Assembly: GCA_030710605.1 (NCBI GenBank)
Contig: CP092870.1
Location: 94,990,941 to 95,054,940, forward strand
Length of the DNA: 64,000 nucleotides
Direction: 5' to 3'
Source of the DNA: Cordylochernes scorpioides
Lineage: Eukaryota; Arthropoda; Arachnida; Pseudoscorpiones; Chernetidae
This document shows positions 9,901 to 21,900 of the stretch, piece after piece. The notes under the pieces were generated by a model. It saw only the letters and a program-made list of their open reading frames with translations, ran no database searches and was not told the DNA's origin. The stretch's first letter is position 1, and each line of letters starts with the position of its first letter. A program made the position numbers and the translations under genes.

Positions 9901-12900
9901 GATCCCTATAATACAAATGAAAACACCAAAACGCGAATGTTTCTTTTCACAGTTAAATAAAACTTGTATTATCCTTACTGCGATGAAAAAATAAGGACAG
10001 TTTGATTTATCTGTGAAAATTTATCTGTTATTATATAGATGTTATTGCTATGTATTATTGTAAGGTCATCCAAGTGGTATGTGTGCAGGGGATGGCGATA
10101 GGTTAGAAGTATGGACCAGAATGAAGACTTGCCGGCGGATGCCGGACTTACAATGCGAGTTCCAGATGCTTGTTGTTAACCGTGAGTCTCAAGAAGTATT
10201 CTGTGAGAGTAGAAGCGGTCAAGACAAATATATACCGCTGTGTCAGTTGCCAGGGAGAAACACGAGGTTACCTATGAAGGAGATTGTGCCAAACGGTAGG
10301 TTTCCCAGAATATCGCAATCTACCACTCAGAATAACATCAATAACTCATCCCTGAAATTCTCCACCAAACCTATCCACCAAGAGAATTTCACAACAACGG
10401 AAGCCTATTCAAATTTCAGCATCACATCAAGCAGTCAAACTACAGAAACAGAATCAAATAATAGAGAGACATCAGGTGTAACCATAACTACATGGAATTC
10501 AACATCTGACAAAATAACAGCAGGAAGAACATTGACAACTACAGCATCATCAGATGACGACGGGAAATCTCCCATCACTGAGCATCCTACCTCGATGTCA
10601 ACATTGATACCTTCAGATACAAAAACAACTATACCATCTTCCTGGGTTACATCAACACCTCTCAATACAACATCATCTGATGGCAACAGGACAGCTCCCA
10701 TCACTGAGCATCCTTCCTCGATGTCAACATTGCCATCATTCAATACAACACCATCAGATGAAAACAGAAGATCTACCATCAATGAGCATCTTTCCTCGAT
10801 GTCAACACCCAATACAACAACATCAGATGAAAACAGAATATCTACCATCAATGAGCATCTTTCCTCGATGTCAACACCCAATACAACACCATCAGATGAA
10901 AACAGAATATCTACCATCAATGAGCATCTTTCCTCGATGTCAACACCCAATACAACACCATCAGATGAAAACAGAATATCTACCATCAATGAGCATCTTT
11001 CCTCGATGTCAACACCCAATACAACACCATCAGATGATAACGGGAAATCTACCATCAATGACCATCCTTCCTCGATGTCAACACCCAATACAATACCATC
11101 AGATAACAACGGGACATCTACCACCAATGAGCACCCTACCTCGATGTCAACATTGACACCATTCAATACAATACCATCAGATGACAACACTCAGCATCCT
11201 ACCTCAACCAAAACTGCCTCAACCCCTCCCAACAAGCCAACTACAATAGATAAGATTGAAACAAGTGAAACAGTGGTACCTCACGAAGACCCACCGACTA
11301 CAAGGAGAACTACCATAGCTGTGATAACAACCACTACGGTACAGAGTAGTACATCTGTCGCGACATCTTCACGATCCGGTCGAGGGGATGTTGATGACAA
11401 TAATGACACCCCGACAGTCTTGTCCACCACTCAGGAAACCAGGTCAGTCTTTCTTTCTTTCTTTCTTTCACTCCTTTTATCTTCATTCACAGACCAAGAT
11501 AGGCAAGAAATCTCAAATGTATCGGTGCATATTCATTAAGGATTAAAAAATAATAATAAAATAACTTTATACGAAATTGAAACAAATTTTGATGCGTATG
11601 TTTATTTAAAAAAAAAATAATAATTTCTTTTTGCTTATCCCTAGTACACCCGGGGTACAAGCCATGGTAATCATGGTGGATAGAAGTAGGCGACTGTTTT
11701 TACTGTAAGTGCACCACATGTCTACACTTGTGAAAATCAGTTTTCTATTGTCCCTTATTGAAATGATAAGATAATGAGAGGCTTAATAGAGAGTTTTAAA
11801 TGATTATTCCGAAGCAAATTCGCTACACTTCGATCTTAGCCAAAAGGCCGAGAAGCGATACCAAAGCATATTCATCAATTACTGCATAAGAGATTTTTCA
11901 GACAATCTAGGATGACCGAATGGTCCACATGGAACTCTTTGGCCAACATTCTTTTTGTCATCTTTCGTCTTTTTCCCCAGCTGTTAAATGTACCTGGTTG
12001 TTGAGATTTGATGATCAAACTCTTTCTTCTTCAGCTATGAGGTTGGTATTGCCAGATTTCAACTTGGCTTTTGCTGATTGGTTCTCTCCCAAAAAAGTTT
12101 TGTTGAGATCGTGAAATAACTGTGCTGCATCATTCCAATCTTTCTCGAAATGGTAGACAGCATAATATGATGAATATAGAGATATGCTTTTTAGCACGTA
12201 TTTTCAAAATTTAGAAAGAGAGAATTATTTTCATTTGAAAATAGCTAATTTAAAGAGATAAAAGTCACGGAAAAAAGCTGAAATAATTAGGCACTGACCT
12301 AATATATCTTGAAAATTCATTTGTGATTTGTATATATTTATTGTAAATATCGTTTAAAGTTAATAGATTTTGGTTAAATGGAAATTTCTGAGAAAGAAAT
12401 CTTGCCAGATAGAGATGTTGAAGAAATAATGCTGATATGTCAAGAGATGTTGATAATGCTGTGTGCGACATTTTCCGTATAAAAAAAGGAAGATAAACTG
12501 AAATATTTCGGAATTCTGAAAATAATGCTGAAATTTCGGGATACTGTTGGATAATTTGTGATAAATGTGATAAATTGTGACTATTCAGGATAGTGTAGAT
12601 AATGATGTGACATTTCGGGATATTGTAGATAATGGTGTGACATTTCGGGATATTGTAGATAATGGTGTGACATTTCGGGATATTGTAGATAATGATGTGA
12701 CATTTCGGGATATTGTAGATAATGATGTGACATTTCGGGATATTGTAGATAATGGTGTGACATTTCGGGATATTGTAGATAATGGTGTGACATTTCGGGA
12801 TATTGTAGATAATGATGTGACATTTCGGGATATTGTAGATAATGGTGTGACATTTCGGGATATTGTAGATAATGGTGTGACATTTCGGGATATTGTAGAT

Positions 12901-15900
12901 AATGATGTGACACATTTCGGGATATTGTAGATAATGATGTGACATTTCGGGATATTGAAGATAATGCTGTTATATTGGGGATATTGTAGATAATGCTGTT
13001 ATATTGGGGATATTGTAGATAATGATGTGGCATTTCGGGATATTGAAGATAAGGCTGTTATATTGAGGATATTGTAGACAATGATGTGACATTTCGGGAT
13101 ATTGTAGATAATGATGTGACATTTCGGGATATTGTAGATAATGAGATGTGCGATATTTCGGAATTCTGAAGATAAAACTTCTGGTTACTGTGTCGATGTG
13201 ACATTTCACGAAGCTGAAGACGCGAGGGAAGACTAGAGAGATTGGTCGAGGCGAGTGGCCATCCTCAACCGCCCGGAGTTTGGAAAATAAACAACTCCAT
13301 CTTCACTGGTGTTTGGTACATTCTTGGAGTGGAGTGACTTGGAGATCGCGGGAGTTGGGGTGAAGTGCTTAGAAGTTATTGGGAGTTGGAGGAAGTGGTT
13401 TGATGATATTGGGAATTGGGGGTGAAACAAGTTTTTAAATATTGGGAATTGGGTTGAAGTGGTTTGAAGATCTTGGGATTTGGGGTGAAACAGGTTTTAA
13501 AATATTGAGAGTTGGGGTGAAGTGGTTTTAAGATATTGGGAGCAGGGGGTGAAATGGTTTTGAGATATTGGGAGCAGGGGGTAAGTGTCTTGAAAATCTA
13601 GGGATTTTGTGGTGAAATGGTTAGAAGATATTGTGAGTTTGGGTGAAGTGACTTAAAGATATTCGGGGTTGGGGAATAAGTGCCTTGAAGATCTTTGGAG
13701 AATAATGTGAAGTTAATTTTGTAAATTTTGGGGTTTTACCTGGTGTGTATTAACTCCATCTTTCGAAGGTGTATTCGTGTAAAAAATTTGAAATAGTTTA
13801 ACTCCACAAATATGGAATTCAATTATTGAGCTTTTAATATAATATAGACACACAAAAGTAGAGGTTATTATTTTCTGGATAAAATATAGGAATACGGGGA
13901 ATAATCATGGCAAACAGAAAGGTCCACGATATCAATACAAAGGTCTGTGTGTGGGGCAGAACGAGCTGGGAGTCCACAACTCCAGCAGCAGCAGGCGTGG
14001 ACTGTCCCGACGGGAAGATCGGTAAGTCCGCCAAGAGAAGAAACATAGAGAAAAGAGAGACGTATGTAAATGAATATGTAAATGAATGATCACTTGTAAA
14101 TTATTAGCTCATCTTTTTCTAGCAATTATGTACCTGGTCGAATCTTGTGTATGACATAAGTCTTCAAGCACAACGACAATTGTGGACATTTGAGTGGTGT
14201 CCAGGCAGAGCCAAGGAAGAAGTTGACCCAGTTACTGGAAAACTCTACCTGGACACTTCACAGTGCGTGTCACCCTGGCTAGACACACTTCTGAAACGTT
14301 TCAAGAAGGTAGGTCCGTGTGAGCGGAGTCTTTATCCCCGTTTTTTCAATCCCAGTGTCAATTTTGACCCTTGCGACATACAGAACGCAATAGATATGGT
14401 ATTCATTAAGGATGAAACACTTAGTTTGGATTACAAGTAATCTTTTGAAGATCATTTTGTTAGTTGGAAGTTTGTTTGGAAACGATATTGTAGAACGACA
14501 TTTGAAAATTATCCCGCATGTGTTTCTTTTGAACGAAAAATCGAAATTTATTTTAAGGAGAAATTAAGGGATTCCCATCTCTTTATTTTTCCGTTTATCA
14601 TTACTTTTCACAATTCATCCTTTCATACTTCATCCCTAAGGTTATAAATAATCGTTATTTCTCCTTAAAATAAATTTAGATTTTTCGTTCAAAAGAAACA
14701 CATGCGGGATAATTTTCAAATGTCGTTCTACAATCATAAGAGCCGCATAATATTGTATTATATGGCTATATTAATCAATTTTGTTAAATTTAGTTCCCAA
14801 AGATTTCCCTGAGGAGAGTAACAGCAATGTCACTGAAACGTCGATAATTAAATAAAAAATTAATTGATATAGTCATATATTTTTCCAATTAATCTTTTAT
14901 TGGTCTTTCTCTCTCCAATATTTAGATCAGGCAATCGCTTATAATCTTCGAGGAATATGTACCCAGAATCCTTAACTGATGGCGCTTCCACGTTAGGGGA
15001 TGGAAGGACTTTTTGCTTCGCTAATCCATTGACTTTTCACAACGCGTCATTATTCAAAACTGTACTGTCTCACGTTATACGACTTACTTCCATTGAAACC
15101 ATTCCATTTTTCAACCATTGAGTATAAATCGTATTTTTCATTTAAAAAAATAAAAATAAAGTTATAACGCGCATTATTATTATTTATTTAGGTAACCCAG
15201 GTTTCTGGAGAAACGCGCGTAATATTGAATATTTCCATTAATTCAACAACAACAACAAAAGCCTTTATTAAGACGTTAGTCTTATACAGATTCTCCGTAC
15301 AAGGTGCAATAACAGGAAAAGAGCAGCACAGGAAACCAGTAGTTCCGCAACTATATACAATTATTAGTAATAAGAAAAAGTAAGATTTAATATGAAAGGT
15401 CGACGCCATCGCCTCTAGTCTTCAATTCCATACGCGCGGAGCAGAAATAGGGACCAAGTCATTAATTCAATAAATTTAGTTTCTATATCTCAAATTATGG
15501 TTAAAAACATCAGACGTACACAAGGATATGTGTCTCTATTAAATATTCTATTAAAAGTTTCTCTAGATTTTTAGATACTAACTAAGAACGGCCATGCACC
15601 TCCACCCACCGAATCAAGAAATAAATTTCTTTTTAGATACTGTACGCTATTCTACAAGAAAGCATGATCAAATAGAATAATAAACAAAATCGTTAACATA
15701 AATCACAATATTAAAAACCAAACGGGTATTTCCTGACCGCTCGCGTGAGCATTTTAAATCACAGAGCGCCATCTATCGGAATAAAAATCAACTAAACGTT
15801 GATTTAACTTGTTCCAAAGATATTTGGCCAACGCAAATTCTTGATAAATTAAGAAAAGTCAACTACCTATGCATTTCGGGCTGTTAGCCCTTGTCAAGTC

Positions 15901-18900
15901 CTGGTGCAGACTGAACGAGTACCTCTACGACTAAATATTTGGTCCCAGAGGCTTCCTGAGAAATCAAGAAATGGGTATTTTAGGCCAAGTTTGAGTAAAT
16001 ACGCTTTTCATATGAAAAGATAAAAATGGTCAGAGGTGTTGATATTAAAAACAATATTGGCATTTCCTGACTGTTCACATGAGAATTTTAGATAACCGAG
16101 CGTCATGTTATAAGGTATTTTGCTTAAATGCTTTGAAAGTAAAATAACTTTTTTTTCGGAAATTTTATATTTTCACCTTAATTCGAACAATGGTAATACA
16201 GTCAAGATGTCCACCTCAACAACTAGATAATAAGTCTGACAATACTGTCGGAGAATTCTGTACGTTCCCCCCAAGGTTATAGGGTATGCAGTTTAATGAT
16301 TGGTTGGTCAATACGGAATACTGTCGAAGAACACAAATTTACAGTTGTTTCTGACCAAACGACCATATTTGGAAATCAATACACGCTATTAACGTGTGGT
16401 ATATTGATCAGTATTATCATCACGTCTGTGTCGTAATCGATTATTTTATTTTTACAATTAAATTGATTCTTTTTTTCCATTGCCCCACGTCTTTACAATA
16501 TATCTTCTCGATATTTACAAAAAAAAAAAAAAAAAAAGGAGAGAGATAACAAATATTTTTAATTAAAACTACTATCGGATCCACTCTCGAGTGTACTATT
16601 TTTGCATATCGGCTAGCTGACTTATGCAAATTACTAATTATAGGGTCATTCATTTATAAATAGAAGAATTTCAGGATTTCCAGAGTACAGATCTATCCAT
16701 ATAGACTGACATACCTGTAGATAGAGATATAACGTCGTGATTTGTGCGGAATTAAGAGTTGAATTAAGTTGAAGAGTGAATTTTACCACAGAGAGAACCA
16801 TGTATAGTCATATTAATAAATAAACACATTGTGCATGTGCAAATGCGTTTTTATTTTATATTTTCTAGAAACAAAGTTATATAGAAGATGTGTTTAGCAT
16901 TCCAATACGTAGAATCCTATCTATTCTTTGCTAGGGAAAATGAAACATATCTGTCCTTAAATATCAATGTTCCTCTAGGTTTACAGAGATATCCAATCTC
17001 AAAATGCCTTGGATCTGAAAGAAGTGCCTACTAGGAGTTTAAAAAAATCCCTAAATCTTGGGTGTTCAAATTTTTCAAGGGAAGTCCCAAATCCGAGTCT
17101 AGGCAAGATGCTGTTAGGAATATTCTTGATCTCCAAAAAAGAAGTGAGAATTCTAGATCTAATTAACTATATTCTTAGAATAAGGTTCTTGTTCTCCAAA
17201 GGGAATCAAGTTAATTCAATGGAGAACCAGTTATTGATATGATAACCATAATTTTAGAATAATGGGCTTAATCTCCATGAAGAACCAGTTCTTGGTATGG
17301 ATAACCATAATTTTAGAATGATGGCCTTCATCTCCATGGAGAACCAGTTCTTGGTATGGATAACCATAATTTTAGAATAATGGCTTTCATCTCCATGGAG
17401 AAGAAACAGTTCTTGGTATGATAATTATAATTTTAGAATAATTTCCTTGTTCTCCAAAGAGTACTGACTCAATATTGAAGAGAACAATGCTATATAACTC
17501 TCAGTAGAAATTTACTCTCCCAAATAGTAGCATCTCGTAAGGTTATACAATCCCAGAGAATCCTTTATCTAGATATGTTTCCAACAATGGAGCTAAGGTC
17601 GGGCTATCTGAACACAGATCCACGCAGGTTTCCTAAACGCCAGCCTGTGCAGCGCGAACCTCACCTGCTGCGGGTGTTCAACGTCGAAGCTGTGCTGAAA
17701 GAGGTCGTCAATAAGAGCGAGGAAGAGGACCTAGGACCTGGGGACATCACGGGCATTCTGGACCTCTTGGGCTTGCTGGAGAGAAATACTGTAGAGATTG
17801 GCGTAACTAGTGGAAGAGATAGTTTACCTATAGTTATGGGTGATGGGTACCTAGTTAATCTAGTTAAGAAGGTGATGGTGGTGGCGGTGTATAGTATAGC
17901 CTAGTTAAGAGTACTCAGGAATATGGGTTTACTCCATAGATAGAAATATGTAAATAAAGATGGAGACACCTACCTAGTATAGAACGACTTATGTTGGCTA
18001 GTGTAGTAATGGTGGCGGTTATTCTAACTACATTGAGAATTTAGTTGTCTATCCTATAGAGACATCTATTTTATATAGAGAGAGACATGATATTCCATCT
18101 AGTATAACTTATGTTAGTTAAGGTGGTGATGGTGGTGTGTCTATTTAACTATAATCTAGTAGAAAATTGAGGATTAGATGTCTATATATATTCCGTAGAA
18201 ATATATTCTATATAGAGATAGAAAACTAGTTTTATTTATAGTTATGTAGTTAGCCAAGATGGTGGCGGTGTATAATTTTGACTAATCTTGTAGAACATTG
18301 AGGAATAGATATATCTAGTGTCTCTTTATTCCATAGATATCTATTCTCTATATAGACAGAAAGATAATATTATATATAAAGTATATATAGTTAACAGTGA
18401 TTGAAATTGTTAGATAATGTGGTGGCTGTGTTTGATTGTAACTATAATCTATAGTAGAACATATATTTAGGAATAGATATAATATAGTGTCTCTCTACTC
18501 CATGTATATTCTATATAGACAGAAATATAATATTCTATATAGTTAACAGTAATTAATGTTGTTAGATAATGTGGTGGCGGTATTTGATTGTAACTATAAT
18601 CTATAGTAGAACACACATTGAGGGATAGATATAATCTGGTCTCTCTACTCCATGTATATTCTATAAATAAAAAGACATATATTGGATCAAAATATCATTT
18701 ATTTTACCAATATTTCAGTTGGCTGAAGGCCAACCTTTATCAAGGTATTATAACATTTTAAACCTTTAAAATGTTCAGCCAACTGAAATATTTGTAAAAT
18801 AAATGATATTTTGATCCAATATATGTCTTTTTATTTATATATTTATTTATGGATTGCTCTATTTTCAAAATGTATATTCTATATCGACAGAAAGATAATA

Positions 18901-21900
18901 TTCTATATAGTTAACAGTAATTAATGTTGTTAGATAAGGTGGAGGTGTTTAATTCTAACTTAGCTAGTGGCATTGATGATTATAGTGTCTACTCCACATT
19001 GATGTCTATTACATATAGACACAGAAAGACAGTCTTCTAGCTAGTTTTTGGATTAATTTATGTCAGCTATGGTAGTAATGGTGCTAATCGCGTTGTAGAA
19101 ATCTTTGAGAATAGAAGATCTTTATTAAGAAGAAAACAGCAGATATATACAGGAAAAAAAATTCGTTAAAAAATATTTTATATGACTCTCCCTCTCTCCA
19201 GGTTTGAAAGCCTTTCTGCGTCGTTGATTTTTAAAGACCTTCAATGTGTATCCATTCCATTTTTTTGACAATTTAAACAATTATATTGATTCTTCTAATC
19301 AATTGTTACAGAACAAAAATATTATGATCAAATAAAGGATAATATATAATAAATGAGTAAATAAAGGGTAGATAAAATGTAAGGAAATATATATAGTTGC
19401 ATATGTACAAATTTCTTCAGCAAGGGAGGCTTCCCACCTTTCCATAGCTGTCCATCCATTCCATATCTGTCTATTCCATAGCTGTCTATTCCATAGCTGT
19501 CTATTACATATCTGTCTATTCCATAGCTGTCTATTCCATAGCTGTCTATTCCATATATGTCTATTCCATAGCTGTCTATTCCACATCTGTCTATTCCATA
19601 GCTGTCTATTCCATAGCTGTCTATTCCATATAGAAAATGTGTATTCCATTTCGTTATAAATAGGATATGCGCTATAAGAGGTAAAAGTAGCGTCTATTCG
19701 GTTTATTTTATTCTATTCTTTCTCTTTCATTTTGGTTCCTAACCCTAGTACAGGACGTTAAGGTGATGATCAAGAATTCAGACAAAAGCCAATCAACCTG
19801 TATACCATGGTTTCGGGGTTATGATCCTCATCAGTACAGTGACGGCAGTAACATCCTGCGAGAGGAGTTAACGGTAGAACAAAAAGCCTTTTTTTCACAT
19901 TGTGTTGCGTTCTCACGCAATTCTGGCCTTAACTACCCGTTTCATGATTTTTAAGGATGCCTGAATGACCAGTTTTTGGTCGTTGAGGTACAACTTGAAC
20001 CACGCTGATGAGGGCCAACAGCCCGAAACGCGTCCATGGTCAACGAGAATAGTTGATATTTATTCCGATAGATGGCGCAAGCTATCAGCAACTTTTAGTT
20101 GCACGTTAAGGAGATGCCTTTTTTCATAAAAAAAAAAGCTTTCAGTTCAAAGTATATTTGCATATGTATTAGAAAGGCTCTCATATTGGATCAACATATT
20201 TTATTCCGAATGAAGACATTAATACGCGAATGTTTCTTTTCACAAATAAATCAAACTTCTACTGTCCTTACTGCGATGAACAAATATTGCGAGGGCTTGG
20301 CTCATCAGTGGTGAACCCTTCCAGCGGTTTTCGTCGCATTAAGAACAGCATAAGTTTGATTTATTTGTGAAAAGAAACATTCGCGTCTTAATGTCTTCAT
20401 TCGTTATATATAGATGGTGTGTTATTGCTTTGTATTAATATTTTATACCATCAATATTTCGTATGGGTATGCGTCATACTTCCATGTAGAACAGAATTTA
20501 ACTTGAGAAATCTGTTTGGAATTTGCATATCCTATAACGTGCTTCACAAAGCAAAGCTTTCCTCATCAAGGAACTCTGTGACATATGGTCACATAAAATA
20601 TTGGAAGACTAAAATCATTTTGATCCAATATGAGCCTAACAAATTAAATATGAATGGTTGCGTTTTCAAACATATGCTACAGGGCTGACAAGGGCCATTA
20701 GCCCGAAACCATGGTCTTCAGATGGACGCTTCTCAGTTTACCAGAGTTGGTGTCGTGGGTTTGTCACCGACCCGAGGCCGGTAGTTTGCGGTGATGGTCA
20801 ATAGACAATTTAAACAATTTTATTGATTCTTTCAATCAGATTTTACAAAGGAGAAAATATAAGAGTAAATGGGCATATAAAGTGTAGGGGAATATATTTA
20901 CAAATATCTTCAGCAAGGAAGGCTTCCCCACCTTGAGAGAGTCCTCCTCCAGACAAGGAGGGGGTCTTCTTGTACACTCCTCAGTTCCGCGCCGATAGGT
21001 CAATAGATGGCGTTTAGTTTTGACGGGAGAAGCGTCCTATACTTTTATAGATCAATTTCCTCCCGGCAAGATTTCCATCTATATGCATATACGTATAATA
21101 TCCCATTATGCAAATTGGAAAAAAATCCTCCCCAGCAGGATGAATTCAACATTCTGCTCTCAGACGTCCTGGCATCAACACCAATCTGAATGGACACAGG
21201 TGACTTCAGGCAACATGGAACCAATCGGCCAGGTGTCATCCTCTAGCCATTTTAGCGACCAGCAGAACCCAGTAAGGATAGTTCTTGATGTAAAATTAGG
21301 CCTAACAATTATCAGCCAGACAGAACTTGTGAGGTGTGGACTGTGTAGGACGATGTTTCCCAAGCCGTACGACTGGAGACCCTGAAAGATTTAGCCGAAA
21401 ATACCAAAGAAAAAGAGCTGGGCCCTGGCGATGTGGAAAAGACCTTGGAACTCCTGGAAGAAATAGACAAAAAGGGCAGATTAGAATCCAATCTGATGCC
21501 AATCACAGAGGACCCCAAGATCAACCTAACCCTGACAGTGTATTCAAATCTGCTGACCAAGAAGAACAGAAAAGGATGGAAGAATATGTCTTGGGTGAGA
21601 TTCCTGTTCTTAATTCCTTATTTGCATATACCACAATGTGTAATTTAAGAACGAACTGAGATAAATAACTCAATAACCTTTTCTCTCTATATATTTTTGA
21701 TTATTATCTTTGTAATTAAAAATATATAATTAATGTATATAGTTAATTATAAAATGATTTATTCGTTATACACAATATATGTAAATACATATAAAGAACC
21801 AGGTCTTTTACCAAATAATGATGATATTACCTTACAATATGCAACAAAGTAATACGAGAACCTGTTTTCAAATTTCTAGACGACATTTCCAGCATTTATT

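Noticed and set aside
10435-11190. 251-codon open frame on the minus strand
   Set aside because: Shadow of the in-frame mucin repeat on the plus strand.
12575-13160. Possible CRISPR array
   Set aside because: Direct tandem units without unique spacers, in a eukaryotic intron.
12265-13209. Long open frames on both strands (repeated Tyr/Ile/Pro and Val/Asp peptides)
   Set aside because: They coincide with the 30-bp minisatellite, whose period is divisible by three, and they are open in several frames at once.
19299-19649. Open frame with repeated WNRQL
   Set aside because: Produced by the 15-bp tandem repeat; no other coding evidence.
20290-20330. CTGATGA on the minus strand in the family Q loop (also TTGATGA at 52590)
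   Set aside because: No GAAA at a usable distance at 20.3 kb and no stable stem II at either site, so not called a hammerhead.
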